Assembly (NCBI GenBank): GCA_949155905.1
Contig: CASCWU010000034.1
Coordinates: forward strand, 1-34,600
From: an uncultured Lachnospiraceae bacterium
GTDB taxonomy: Bacteria; Bacillota; Clostridia; Lachnospirales; Lachnospiraceae
Direction of reading: 5' to 3'
Length of the DNA stretch: 34,600 nt
Shown: positions 1 to 8,813 of the stretch, one piece after another
Layout of the letters: the number at the start of each line of letters is the position of its first letter
Position numbering within the stretch: the stretch's first letter is position 1
Notes under the pieces: model-generated
Told to the model about the DNA's origin: nothing
The model's input: the letters and a program-made list of their open reading frames with translations, nothing else
The model's database searches: none
Translations under genes and position numbers: made by a program

Positions 1-1
1 T

Positions 2-589
2 GCCACCAAGGACACCATTTCCAAACAATATGACCATACCTTTAAGGATATTTTTCAGGAAATTTATGAAAAAGAATATGCCGCCAAATTTGAAGCATTG
101 GGCATCGAATATTTTTATACGCTGATTGACGACGCAGTGGCACGTGTGATCCGTTCGGAAGGCGGCTATATTTGGGCCTGCAAGAATTATGATGGTGATG
201 TCATGAGCGATATGCTGGCGACCGCCTTCGGCTCTCTTTCCATGATGACCTCCGTCCTGGTTTCTCCTAAGGGTGTCTATGAATACGAAGCAGCTCACGG
301 AACGGTACAGCGCCATTATTATAAGCATTTAAAAGGAGAGGAAACGTCTACGAACTCCATCGCTACGATTTTCGCCTGGACAGGCGCACTCCGTAAGCGC
401 GGAGAACTTGATGGCAATGCCGCCCTGATGGATTTTGCTGATAAGCTAGAGTCTGCCTGCATTGCTACCGTAGAAGCCGGAAAGATGACAAAAGATTTGG
501 CTTTGATCACAACTCTTCAGAATGTTACACCGTTAAATACGGAAGGATTTATTAAGGCAGTTCGGACTACATTAGAAGGAATGCTGTAA
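2..589 (+). CDS. icd: Isocitrate dehydrogenase (NADP+), C-terminal part, 5' end outside window
   Basis: Oxidative decarboxylation of isocitrate to 2-oxoglutarate in the TCA/glutamate-precursor pathway, in the cytoplasm. The reading frame is open from base 2 to a TAA at 587-589, so about 195 C-terminal residues are present and the start lies upstream. Visible family marks are the Mg2+/isocitrate region around [20 protein letters not shown], the motif [11 protein letters not shown] with its conserved aspartates, and the cofactor-binding stretch [11 protein letters not shown] followed by [16 protein letters not shown]. This arrangement is typical of the homodimeric type II NADP enzyme also found in eukaryotes, not the E. 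coli type I enzyme. A bidirectional hairpin terminator follows. Identification is firm; cofactor choice is inferred from the subfamily. Confidence 0.95.
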   Translation, partial: ATKDTISKQYDHTFKDIFQEIYEKEYAAKFEALGIEYFYTLIDDAVARVIRSEGGYIWACKNYDGDVMSDMLATAFGSLSMMTSVLVSPKGVYEYEAAHGTVQRHYYKHLKGEETSTNSIATIFAWTGALRKRGELDGNAALMDFADKLESACIATVEAGKMTKDLALITTLQNVTPLNTEGFIKAVRTTLEGML

Positions 590-628
590 CGATCAGAAAC
601 TAGTAGGATGACAATAGCCGTATTTTAA

Positions 629-670
629 AAAAGGGAGACAAACCATTTTCCTCTGGCCTGCCTCCCTTTT
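629..670. terminator. Bidirectional intrinsic terminator between icd and the opp operon
   Basis: AAAAGGGAG (629-637) pairs with CTCCCTTTT (662-670), a 9-bp stem with a 24-nt loop. A T-tract follows on the plus strand (CTTTTTT, 671-677) and T residues follow on the minus strand. It sits between two convergent units, icd (+) and the last gene of the opp operon (-), and can serve both. Confidence 0.75.
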
Positions 671-704
671 CTTTTTTCAAATACCTCTAACATCAGCAGC
701 GTAG

Positions 705-920
705 CTAACGCAAACATAGCAGCAAAATAACAATCAGCACGAGAAAAATCGGGCCGAATACCATAAGAGCGGATATTATCATCGCCGGAATATCCGTCCG
801 CTCTAGCTTCATATTCTCATCTCGTTCTCTTGCCTCTCGGAGAGTTTCTCCGTGCTTTTTTCCCTCTTCTTTGAAATATTCAAAGCTTCGATCCAGCTTC
901 TTTTGAAAAAGCATTGCCAC
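705..920 (-). CDS. Small single-pass membrane protein, last gene of the opp operon, function unknown
   Basis: 71 residues. The N-terminal two thirds is highly charged and probably helical (FQKKLDRSFEYFKEEGKKHG), and the C-terminus is one hydrophobic segment (roughly residues 45-70) ending in Leu-Arg, which predicts a tail-anchored protein with its bulk in the cytoplasm. It lies 38 bp downstream of oppF on the same strand and before the shared terminator, so it is probably co-transcribed with the importer. The start is uncertain: AAGGAG is 4 nt before a GTG at 920 and 10 nt before an in-frame ATG at 914, which would give 69 residues. I do not recognise the family. Confidence 0.6.
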   Translation of the reverse strand: MAMLFQKKLDRSFEYFKEEGKKHGETLREARERDENMKLERTDIPAMIISALMVFGPIFLVLIVILLLCLR

Positions 921-958
921 CTCGCTCCTTTGCTTTTGCTTCCTTCTGCTATTCTTCC

Positions 959-2476
959 CTACTTTTCGTCGCTGTATACGCCTAACTTATGATGACACGC
1001 CACGAAATGTCCTGGCGCCACCTCGTCCATGACCGGCGTCACCTGCTTGCAGATGTCCGTGCAATAACGGCAGCGGGTATGAAATTTGCAGCCGGTCGGC
1101 GGCTTGATCGGGCTTGGAATATCCCCTTCCAGAATGATTGTTTCACGGTCGTCATCCAAATCCGTCGTCGGAATCGCAGAAAGCAATGCCTCCGTATATG
1201 GATGGGTCGGATGCGCATAAAGCTCCTCTGTCGTAGCCAGCTCTACCATATTGCCCAAATACATCACGCCGACACGGTCGCTGATGTACTTGATAACGCT
1301 CAGGTCATGCGAAATGAACAGATAGGTCAGGTTTTCCTTTTCCTTCAAATCCAAAAGCAGGTTGATCACCTGCGACTGAATCGACACGTCCAGCGCAGAA
1401 ACGGCCTCGTCGCAAACGACGAATTTCGGCTTTAAAGCCAGAGAACGGGCAATGCCGATACGCTGTCTCTGTCCGCCGGAAAACTGGTGCGGATAGCGGT
1501 GAATAAAATATGGCGCCAGTCCGCAGTCCTCCATCGTCTGAAGAATATAATCCTGCATCTTTTCATCGTTTTTCTGAAAATATTTATGTGCCAAAAGACC
1601 TTCGCCAATGATCTGTCCTACTGTCATACGAGGATTTAGCGAAGAGTACGGATCCTGGAAAATCAACTGCAAATCCTTCCGCAAGAAACGAATTTCCTTT
1701 TCGGAGAGCTTCGCCAGGTTCACACCCTTATCCCGATATGCTTCATGCTTTTCATATTCCGGATGCTTTTTTACAGTCTCCAACAAACGGTAAATTTCCT
1801 CTCTGGCCGCAGACAGTTCTTTTTCATTTTGCTCTAACAATTCCTGGTTTTTGTCTATTTTATTTTTCTTGCTCTCTGATGGCTTTGCATCAAAGGCAAC
1901 CTGTAAATCATGAATCTTCGTCCTGAGGCGATACCCCTCTGCCGCCAGCTTATGCTCCTTTAACAAAGCCGGAGCTACCTCTGCCAGATTATCCGCAACA
2001 AAAAATCCGCCGATTAGCTCTACGATATCCAAGTACTGCTCTTTTTCCTCACGCTGTGCCGCTCTCCAGGCCTCTAATGCCTGATAGCCTTCCTCGCTGT
2101 CCTGGCTCTGCGCTTCATAGTGTGCCTTGGCGGACGTCTCCTTTTGCACGGCCTCCTGCCATTTCTTTTTCCGCTCCGGAAGATTCTTTAACGTATCTTC
2201 TACATAGTGAGGAGCCATTTCGTCGATATCCCGTCCATAATAAAGGGTACGGCCTGCCGTCTGATGATAGAGCTGCAAAATAACACGGCCTAATGTAGAC
2301 TTCCCGCAGCCGCTCTCTCCTACCAGCCCGAATGTCTCTCCCTCGTAAATATCCAAAGAAATCCCATCGTTGGCCTTGACGTAGAGCTGTTCGCCGCCCA
2401 TGCCCTTTTTGACCGGGAAATACTGCTTTAAATCCTCCAAATGCAGCAGTATCTTTTTATCCTGCTTATTTTCCAT
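959..2476 (-). CDS. oppF: Oligopeptide ABC transporter ATPase OppF-like, with a large helical insertion
   Basis: One of the two ATPases that power the peptide importer, on the inner face of the membrane. Walker A is GESGCGKST (residues 53-61), the Q-loop is at [13 protein letters not shown] (271-283), and these are followed by signature [15 protein letters not shown], Walker [13 protein letters not shown], and H-loop FISHDLS. The C-terminal oligopeptide-transporter tail has four cysteines ([17 protein letters not shown]), a site reported to bind Fe-S in some relatives. At 505 residues it is about 170 longer than usual: roughly residues 90-258 form a Lys/Glu-rich, probably coiled-coil insertion between the first beta sheet and the Q-loop, with all catalytic motifs kept. 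Its ATG overlaps the oppD stop by 11 bp, indicating translational coupling, and GGAGTGAGGACTC precedes it. Confidence 0.93.
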   Translation of the reverse strand: MENKQDKKILLHLEDLKQYFPVKKGMGGEQLYVKANDGISLDIYEGETFGLVGESGCGKSTLGRVILQLYHQTAGRTLYYGRDIDEMAPHYVEDTLKNLPERKKKWQEAVQKETSAKAHYEAQSQDSEEGYQALEAWRAAQREEKEQYLDIVELIGGFFVADNLAEVAPALLKEHKLAAEGYRLRTKIHDLQVAFDAKPSESKKNKIDKNQELLEQNEKELSAAREEIYRLLETVKKHPEYEKHEAYRDKGVNLAKLSEKEIRFLRKDLQLIFQDPYSSLNPRMTVGQIIGEGLLAHKYFQKNDEKMQDYILQTMEDCGLAPYFIHRYPHQFSGGQRQRIGIARSLALKPKFVVCDEAVSALDVSIQSQVINLLLDLKEKENLTYLFISHDLSVIKYISDRVGVMYLGNMVELATTEELYAHPTHPYTEALLSAIPTTDLDDDRETIILEGDIPSPIKPPTGCKFHTRCRYCTDICKQVTPVMDEVAPGHFVACHHKLGVYSDEK

Positions 2477-3461
2477 GAGTCCTCACTCCTTTCTCCGGAT
2501 AGAAGCAGCGGATTGTATGGCCTGGTTCAATTTCCTCTAACGCAGGCTCCTCTGCCCGGCACTTATCGGTGGCATATTTACACCTCGGCGCAAACTTACA
2601 GCCCTTTGGCAGATCCAATGGGTGCGGCACTGCGCCAGGAATCGCCTCCAAACGTACCCCGGTCGGAGTATCCAGTCTTGGGATGGATACCATCAATCCT
2701 TCCGTATACGGATGAGAATATGGATTCTCCTTACCAAATATCGTTCTCACATCTGCCATTTCCACTACCTGGCCACAATACATAACGGCTACATCGTCCG
2801 CCATTTCCTTGATAACCCCCAGGTCATGAGTAATAAACAGAATCGAGGTTCCGTTGCTGTTTTTTAATTCATTCATCAAACGCAGAATCTGCGCCTGGAT
2901 CGTCACGTCCAGTGCGGTCGTCGGCTCGTCGGCAATCAGAAGCTTAGGACGGCACGCCAACGCCATTGCGATCATGACACGCTGTCTCATTCCGCCGGAA
3001 AGCTGATGCGGATACTGCTGCGCCACTGCCTCCGGATTCGGAATCTTTACGGCAGAGAGCATTTCCACTACCATCTTTTTGGCTTCCTTTTTCTTTAGAC
3101 CCTGATGGATGATAAACGGCTCCGCTACCTGTCGCTCTATCGTAAAAATCGGATTCAGGCTCGTCATCGGCTCCTGGAAGATAACCGAAATTTCATTTCC
3201 TCTGACCTTACACATATCCTTGACCGATACCTCTGCCAGATCTCTTCCGTCAAAAATAACCTTCCCGCTGTCGATATAACCGTTGCCGTCTAAGAGTTTT
3301 AAAATACTCATGGCAGAAACGCTCTTGCCGCTTCCGCTCTCCCCTACGACTCCTAGGGTTTTTCCTTCCTCTACATGGTAGGATACCCCGTTTACCGCTT
3401 TTACAGTACCACGCTTTGTACTGAAAAATGTATGCAAATCCTGTAATTCCAGTAATGCCAT
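2466..3461 (-). CDS. oppD: Oligopeptide ABC transporter ATPase OppD-like
   Basis: The second ATPase of the peptide importer, 331 residues, a normal length. Walker A GESGSGKS is near residue 39, the Q-loop at [12 protein letters not shown], the signature [16 protein letters not shown], Walker [13 protein letters not shown] and H-loop FITHDLG are all intact. The C-terminal oligopeptide extension has the Cys pattern [15 protein letters not shown] plus a later Cys, comparable with the Fe-S site described in DppD-type ATPases; that binding is inferred here. It starts 9 bp after oppC. Together with OppF it should form an asymmetric ATPase pair under the OppB/OppC channel. Confidence 0.95.
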   Translation of the reverse strand: MALLELQDLHTFFSTKRGTVKAVNGVSYHVEEGKTLGVVGESGSGKSVSAMSILKLLDGNGYIDSGKVIFDGRDLAEVSVKDMCKVRGNEISVIFQEPMTSLNPIFTIERQVAEPFIIHQGLKKKEAKKMVVEMLSAVKIPNPEAVAQQYPHQLSGGMRQRVMIAMALACRPKLLIADEPTTALDVTIQAQILRLMNELKNSNGTSILFITHDLGVIKEMADDVAVMYCGQVVEMADVRTIFGKENPYSHPYTEGLMVSIPRLDTPTGVRLEAIPGAVPHPLDLPKGCKFAPRCKYATDKCRAEEPALEEIEPGHTIRCFYPEKGVRTHGK

Positions 3462-3470
3462 TGTATTCTC

Positions 3471-5297
3471 CTACCTTTCGTTAGATTTTGGATCGATTGC
3501 ATCGCGCAGACCGTCGCCGATCAGGTTGATACAGATTACACAGATACCCAGGATAATCGACGGGAATACCCATCTCCACCAGTAGTTCTGGATGACGACG
3601 GAGTTAAAACAGCCCGTAAGCATATTGCCCCAGGTCGGCCGCGGCAGGGCTACACCAAAGCCTAAGAAGGAAAGACTACTCTCCGTCAGCATCGACGTAG
3701 CAAAGGAAAGGGTGGCCTGCACAATAATAACTGAAACCACATTCGGAATGATATGCTTAAAGACTATCGACATTTGCTTGACACCCATAGCTCTGGCCGC
3801 CGTTACAAACTCCTGCTCTCTTTCGGAAAGCACCTGCGCACGTACCAGTCTCGCCAGGCCAGTCCAGGAAAGGACACCCAATACCACCATAATCATCAAA
3901 ATACGTTGCGTTTCTGTCATACGCCCGCCTACAATCGAGGATAAAATCATCGCAAACGGCAGGAACGGTAAGGAGGAAACCATCTCGGTAATACGCTGCA
4001 GCACCATATCTACCTTGCCGCCGAAAAACCCGGAAATACCACCGATAATAATACCCAGTACCGTAGAAATCACGACCGCAATCGCACCAATCGTCATGGT
4101 CATCTTTCCACCATTGATCAAACGATTAAACAAATCTCTGCCCAATTCATCTGTTCCCAGTAAATATCCCTTTAAACCAAAGGTGGCAACCTTACCAGAT
4201 TCACTCACTACATAATTCTGATAATAACCAGTATACACATTCGCTATTGGCTCCTTGGTCGCATTCGCCGGAATATCGGTCTGGCCATAGTTATTTTGTC
4301 CCCATGCTAACAGCTTTCCGTCCTCTGTCAGCGCTGTATAGTGAAACCGTCCTCCCTGCAGGGAAACAATCTTTGAGGCAGTCTCTGGTACGTCCTTTTC
4401 ACCCTTTGTCGCACTGCCCCAAATTACAACCTTACCATCCTCCTTGAGCGCCGCACAGGACTGGCCGCTGGCCGCAATATCCACTACGCCGCTCTCTAGC
4501 TCCTCCGGAATCTCCGAATACATATTTTTCTGGCTTCCTAAATACAGGGCTTCTCCCTCTTTAGAAAGACCAATCATCGCATCTGCAGTAAATGCTACCT
4601 TCGCAATTTTTCCCTGCTGCTTCTGCTTTACCCGGACGTCGGTTACAGCACTATTTCCCCATGTATAGCAGTTTCCCTTATCCGTCACTACCGCCGATAC
4701 CTGATACCCAGCTATCATCTGGACAATTTTTCCGTTACGGGTAGCATCCGGATCCACATCTAACTGCTTTAATCGTCCATTTCCCCAGGCAATGATCTCA
4801 TTGTCCGAGGTCAGCGCCAATACATGATCATATCCAGCGGCCACGTCAATTACCTTTTTACCATATAGCTCTTTAGGCAAATTTCTCAAATTGATATTCG
4901 GAGTAATCTGCGTTTTTCCCCAGATATAAAAGGTTCCATTTTTGTCAATTCCCACGCCATAGCTAGGTCCAATGGAAATCTTGGCAACATTTTTCTTTAA
5001 TTCCGCCGGAAGCTTCATCATATCAAAGCCAGGCGCAATATTCGTCTGTGTACTCTCCTGGAAGGATAAATCCAGCTTATATTTCATCGGAGCAATCAGT
5101 ACGAACAGGAAAATACATAAAAACACAATGACTCCTGTCATCGCCAGCTTATTGCTCAGAAAATTCTTGATAACCGTACGCATTGGACTCTGCATCTGCT
5201 CTTCCTGCAGAATGGAGTCAATGTCCTGCTTTTTCCCAAACAGCCTCCCAAATAACGTGGAAGAGAAGCCTTTGGATTTTTTCTTATCTTTACTCAT
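3471..5297 (-). CDS. oppC: OppC-type peptide permease with an inserted seven-repeat RCC1-like beta-propeller
   Basis: 608 residues, about twice the usual OppC length of roughly 300. Residues 51-70 are the first membrane helix. Residues about 104-375 hold seven repeats of the RCC1 pattern (hydrophobic strand, G/A-x-x-x-x-x-AL-x-x-DG-x-x-x-x-WG), ending with WGK, WGN, WGN, LGS, WGS, WGQ and FGL near residues 128, 173, 215, 255, 295, 334 and 375. The standard permease then resumes with LLGTDELGRDLFNRL and helices 2-6, including the EAA loop ARAMGVKQMSIVFKHIIPN that contacts the ATPases. By OppC topology the propeller is extracytoplasmic. The reading frame is continuous, without a stop or frame change, and AAGGAGAG precedes the ATG. 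The domain is probably positioned where the binding protein OppA docks; that role is inference. Confidence 0.93.
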   Translation of the reverse strand: MSKDKKKSKGFSSTLFGRLFGKKQDIDSILQEEQMQSPMRTVIKNFLSNKLAMTGVIVFLCIFLFVLIAPMKYKLDLSFQESTQTNIAPGFDMMKLPAELKKNVAKISIGPSYGVGIDKNGTFYIWGKTQITPNINLRNLPKELYGKKVIDVAAGYDHVLALTSDNEIIAWGNGRLKQLDVDPDATRNGKIVQMIAGYQVSAVVTDKGNCYTWGNSAVTDVRVKQKQQGKIAKVAFTADAMIGLSKEGEALYLGSQKNMYSEIPEELESGVVDIAASGQSCAALKEDGKVVIWGSATKGEKDVPETASKIVSLQGGRFHYTALTEDGKLLAWGQNNYGQTDIPANATKEPIANVYTGYYQNYVVSESGKVATFGLKGYLLGTDELGRDLFNRLINGGKMTMTIGAIAVVISTVLGIIIGGISGFFGGKVDMVLQRITEMVSSLPFLPFAMILSSIVGGRMTETQRILMIMVVLGVLSWTGLARLVRAQVLSEREQEFVTAARAMGVKQMSIVFKHIIPNVVSVIIVQATLSFATSMLTESSLSFLGFGVALPRPTWGNMLTGCFNSVVIQNYWWRWVFPSIILGICVICINLIGDGLRDAIDPKSNER

Positions 5298-5315
5298 TCT
5301 TCTTCTCTCCTTCTG

Positions 5316-6302
5316 TTATTTTGTAATACGGATACGAGGATCTACGATACCATAGCTTAGGTCAATCAGCAGGTTCCCGATCAACGTTACCACAATATAA
5401 AACATCTGAATCCCCATCGCCAGGTTATAGTCCATGTTGTTTAAGGCGCTCAAATAAACACGTCCCATACCATTTAAGGCGAAGACAGATTCAATGACGA
5501 TAGAACCGGAGAAAATACTGAGAAACCATCCCAAAATCAGCGTAATAACCGGAAGTAAGGCATTTCTCCAGGCATGAGAATAAATCACCACACGCTCCTT
5601 TAAGCCCTTTGCCCTTGCGGTACGGATATAGTCCATCCGCAGTGCATCAATCATTGCTGCCCGGACATAACGAGTCATACCGCCAAGAGAGCTAAGCGTC
5701 ATAACAAACAACGGCAACGCCAGATAATACATCCGATCCACGAAAAACTCAAACGCATTTCCCTGAAAATTCGGCGTATTCATACCACTGACCGGAAACC
5801 ACCCCAGCTTTACAGCAAAGAAGAAAATCGCAACAAGTGCAATGATAAAGACTGGCACACTGTAACCGACAATCGTAAAGACCTGCACTGCCGTATCAAA
5901 CTTAGAAAACTTTTTCACCGCACAATAAATGCCCAATGGAATCGTAATGACCAAGGCTAAAATAACAGAAAAAATATTGATAAAAATAGTACTTTGCATT
6001 GGTGTCATCAATGCATCCAGGACGGGACGATTATAAATGGAAGAAACACCAAAATCCAAGGTGACTACTGTTTTCATCCATTTTACATATCGAACCGGCA
6101 GCGGGTCGTCCAGTCCCAATGTCTTTCTGGTATTTTGATAGATAATTTCAAACTGTTCATCGGTCATCGTATCCTTTAACGGTGCCACCTTCATCATCGC
6201 CGGATCGCCCGGAACCGCACTGTAGAGCGCAAATATGATAATCGACATCATAAAAAATACAAACACGATGTATAAGATTCTCTTTGCGATATATTTTAGC
6301 AT
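5316..6302 (-). CDS. oppB: Oligopeptide ABC transporter permease OppB-like
   Basis: 328 residues, normal length for the family. An N-terminal helix (ILYIVFVFFMMSIIIFALYS) is followed by the family motif PGDPA, a periplasm-side segment and five more helices. The EAA loop is seen at ARAKGLKERVVIYSHAWRNALLP, and the protein ends with the typical DPRIRITK. It pairs with OppC to form the channel. It begins after a 213-bp spacer downstream of oppA that holds hairpins and a weak terminator, and is followed 18 bp later by oppC. Confidence 0.95.
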   Translation of the reverse strand: MLKYIAKRILYIVFVFFMMSIIIFALYSAVPGDPAMMKVAPLKDTMTDEQFEIIYQNTRKTLGLDDPLPVRYVKWMKTVVTLDFGVSSIYNRPVLDALMTPMQSTIFINIFSVILALVITIPLGIYCAVKKFSKFDTAVQVFTIVGYSVPVFIIALVAIFFFAVKLGWFPVSGMNTPNFQGNAFEFFVDRMYYLALPLFVMTLSSLGGMTRYVRAAMIDALRMDYIRTARAKGLKERVVIYSHAWRNALLPVITLILGWFLSIFSGSIVIESVFALNGMGRVYLSALNNMDYNLAMGIQMFYIVVTLIGNLLIDLSYGIVDPRIRITK

Positions 6303-6330
6303 CTCTCTACCTACTTTCTCCCTCTATTGT

Positions 6331-6381
6331 TCTGTTCACTGCACTTCAAATGATATATTCATTTAAGGTGCAGTGAACAGA
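6331..6381. promoter_or_regulatory. Long near-perfect hairpin between oppA and oppB
   Basis: TCTGTTCACTGCAC (6331-6344) is exactly complementary to GTGCAGTGAACAGA (6368-6381). Inside, TT/AA and AAATGA (6348-6353)/TCATTT (6359-6364) extend the helix to about 22 bp around a 5-nt loop TATAT, with two single-base bulges. There is no T-tract on either side, so it is not a plain terminator. In the minus-strand transcript it lies 28 nt upstream of the oppB start, where it could stabilise or be the processing point of the oppBCDF message. As DNA it could also be an operator. Confidence 0.7.
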
Positions 6382-6398
6382 CAAGATTTATCTGTAAG

Positions 6399-6428
6399 AA
6401 AAGGGGCATGAGATCACAGGAATGCCCC
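6399..6428 (-). terminator. Weak or attenuating terminator downstream of oppA
   Basis: On the minus strand GGGGCAT (6428-6422) pairs with ATGCCCC (6409-6403) around a 12-nt loop, followed by TTTTCTT. The T-run is short, so partial read-through into oppB is expected. This is the usual way for the binding protein to be made in excess over the permease. A second hairpin (6453-6460 with 6472-6479) lies just downstream of the oppA stop. Confidence 0.55.
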
Positions 6429-6515
6429 ATTGCCCCTTCCCCTTTTTAGAAACAGCGCCAAAACACTTGTCTGACGCTGCTTTTTATTTTCTGATAAGGC
6501 TACTACTTCTGCCTT

Positions 6516-8465
6516 TTACTCCTCAATCCAGGAGTAGATCAGCTGGGATTCTAACTCCCACAAAGCAGACTTGATTCCTGTATAGCCTTTCAGCTTTGCA
6601 TTATAGAAATCAAAGTACTGGTTTGCATACAGTGGAAGATCCGGCAGAATCTCATTGTATCTCTGCTGGAACGCAATCCATTTCTCCAGATAAGCTTCGT
6701 CATCCCCTGCAGGTACTCTTACCATATCGGCTGCCAGAGTTGCTAACTGCTCATCTGAAATCAGGTTCCGGTTGCTGCCGCCGCCTGGCTTATAGGTCTC
6801 CGTCCAGTTGTTGACAGGTGTAAAACCAACGCCCATGTTATACATGTTGTAGTTGTTTTCCTGCAGCTGATAGTAGTTGTTAATCAACTCGTTGAAGCTG
6901 ACAACTGTCTGATTGATCTGCATACCGGCTGCAGCCGTATCCTCACCGTTTGCCAGCATGGTAGCCAACAGGTCAGATACTGAGTTCTTCTCAGAAGAAC
7001 ACCACTCTAAAATCAGAGGCATCAGAGTACCATCGTCTAACTTCTTGTAACGGATACCAGATGTATAATCGTTTCCGTCCTTATCATATACCCAGCCGCC
7101 TGCTTCCAGCTCGCTGATAGCAGACTCTAAGCTCTTGTTATACATATTCAGAGCGCCGATTTCCTCCTCGGCTTCCTCTACCATCCACTGGCATACGCCA
7201 TACAGACCATGTGCCACCAGACCATGTCCGCCTGTGATAGTACGGCAGAAATCATTCCGGTCTAACAGATAAGCAACGGCACGGCGAACCTCTACGAACT
7301 GGGTCGGTCCTCTGTCACAGATAAAGATCAAACGGCCAAAACCGTTTCTTGCATATTCCTCATAGTTATGAGTTCCGGCATCTACCAGGTCAAGACCTGC
7401 ATTGATCTCGTCGCCTTCCATTACAGCGGTCAACATATCTACGCCGCCGGTAGCCAGCTCATCCATCATCGTCTCAGAAATGACATACTTATACAGAACT
7501 GTCTCAATATAAGGCTTCTGTCCTTCAAAGTTTCCGGTATATTCCGGATTGATCTTTAACGTATAGGTATTGCTCGTCTCGTCATAGTTATCCACCATAT
7601 ATGGACCAGAGAATGCATCCAGGTGCATCCGGTAATTGTCTACCTGCTCCTTTACATTGGCTGTTGTAAAGGTATCGGTAAAATAGCAGCCCTCTCCGTC
7701 GTCTAAGATATCTACATCTGCCGGCATCCAGCCCTTCATATAAGATGGATTGTAGCTGGCCAGAGCATCTTCAAAATAGAACGGAAGCTGAGAAGCATCA
7801 ATCGTAATGGCAAATTCATAATCGCCTAACAGACGAACACCTGGGAATACCTTGGACTCACCAGTGCTGAATGCTTCCCATCCTTTCAGATAATAACCGG
7901 ATGTATTATCCTGTGCGCCCAATTCTACTAATACCGGGCTGGAGAAAAACAGCAAATGGAATGCGTAATCCTTTGCGGTAATCGGCTCGCCGTTGCTCCA
8001 CTTCATATTTTCCTGAAGCTTATACGTAACTGTCATAGAACCGTCTTCGTTGTTTACTTTTTCCATTTTTTCTACAACATTCGGATTTTCTACATACTGT
8101 CCGTCCCTGTTAAGCTCCAGGGTACCAGCACCAAATACTACCTGATATACAAAATAATCAGAAGAGTTATTGGTCCAATATGGATATACATCTCCATTGG
8201 ACTGGGTAACATCACCGATGATCAACTGGCCGCCTACCTTTGGGGTACCTGCTACATCATCCCCCTCCGGAGTGGTCTCATCTGTGCTGTCTTCCCCTTC
8301 CGGGGTAGTGTCGTCCGGAGTATTTGTATCATCCGGGGTAGTGTTGTCCTGTTCCTGATTGTCCGGGTTAGTATTATTATTGTTGTTATTTTTCTTATCT
8401 CCACAAGCAACAAGAGAAAATACCATAGCCATCATCAGGACAAGAGCTAATACTTTCTTTTTCAT
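6516..8465 (-). CDS. oppA: Peptide-binding lipoprotein OppA-like (SBP family 5)
   Basis: Extracellular solute-binding protein that delivers peptides to OppBC. Residues 1-21 are a lipoprotein signal (hydrophobic core ALVLMMAMVFSLV, lipobox LVAC with Cys21 as the lipidated residue). Residues 22-72 are an Asn/Asp/Thr/Pro/Glu-rich flexible linker with repeated TTPEG units. The mature domain begins at GGQLIIGD and shows family 5 marks: YKLQENMKWSNGEPITAKD, an ENP..E stretch early on, and the RRAVAYLLDRNDF region. At 649 residues it is somewhat longer than the usual 540-600, partly because of the linker. AAGGAGGAAG precedes the ATG by a good spacing. It is the first gene of the operon. Confidence 0.94.
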   Translation of the reverse strand: MKKKVLALVLMMAMVFSLVACGDKKNNNNNNTNPDNQEQDNTTPDDTNTPDDTTPEGEDSTDETTPEGDDVAGTPKVGGQLIIGDVTQSNGDVYPYWTNNSSDYFVYQVVFGAGTLELNRDGQYVENPNVVEKMEKVNNEDGSMTVTYKLQENMKWSNGEPITAKDYAFHLLFFSSPVLVELGAQDNTSGYYLKGWEAFSTGESKVFPGVRLLGDYEFAITIDASQLPFYFEDALASYNPSYMKGWMPADVDILDDGEGCYFTDTFTTANVKEQVDNYRMHLDAFSGPYMVDNYDETSNTYTLKINPEYTGNFEGQKPYIETVLYKYVISETMMDELATGGVDMLTAVMEGDEINAGLDLVDAGTHNYEEYARNGFGRLIFICDRGPTQFVEVRRAVAYLLDRNDFCRTITGGHGLVAHGLYGVCQWMVEEAEEEIGALNMYNKSLESAISELEAGGWVYDKDGNDYTSGIRYKKLDDGTLMPLILEWCSSEKNSVSDLLATMLANGEDTAAAGMQINQTVVSFNELINNYYQLQENNYNMYNMGVGFTPVNNWTETYKPGGGSNRNLISDEQLATLAADMVRVPAGDDEAYLEKWIAFQQRYNEILPDLPLYANQYFDFYNAKLKGYTGIKSALWELESQLIYSWIEE

Positions 8466-8694
8466 AAAAGAACTTCCTCCTTTATATATTTTTTGTCATG
8501 GTACGCGAAACTATGCAACTGCGCGGTGTGGGCAAAGCGCTGAAAAAACCAAGGCGCCCTACACTATGTAAAACCATCTGTTAAACGAAAAGCGTAGAAA
8601 ATGCAAAAAGGGATTCCTACTTATGAAAAGCCCCATTGATTTCCATACGCACCTCTCTAACTCTATGTTATTTTACATCACACAAAAACCTGAC
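8466..8694 (-). other. Long 5' leader of the opp operon
   Basis: From the predicted start point near 8695 to the oppA ATG is about 230 nt without a credible ORF. It contains GC-rich inverted segments (for example around 8521-8560, GCGCGG and GGCAAAGCGC) but I do not recognise a known riboswitch. Length and position suggest post-transcriptional control; this is inference. Confidence 0.35.
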
Positions 8695-8701
8695 AAAAAG
8701 T

Positions 8702-8730
8702 ATTATATAGATTACCCCGGTACTTGTCAA
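8702..8730 (-). promoter_or_regulatory. Consensus sigma-A promoter of the opp operon
   Basis: On the minus strand TTGACA (8730-8725), a 17-bp spacer and TATAAT (8707-8702): both hexamers match the housekeeping consensus perfectly. It points to oppA, with transcription expected to begin near 8695. A promoter this strong normally needs repression or leader control. Confidence 0.85.
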
Positions 8731-8813
8731 GGATTTTCGCAAAAAAGTTTTTCTGGCAAATACAAATGTCTGTCTAAGGTGGACGGGAGGGTTAGACTAT
8801 TACTGGCATCCTG

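Noticed and set aside
3592..4215. 207-codon plus-strand ORF
   Set aside because: Antisense shadow of the oppC permease domain; no ribosome site or recognisable motif.
4200..5050. oppC as a fusion caused by a sequencing or assembly error with a separate RCC1 gene
   Set aside because: The frame is open throughout, the propeller repeats begin and end cleanly within the normal TM1-GTDELGRD loop, and there is no leftover start or stop signal at either junction.
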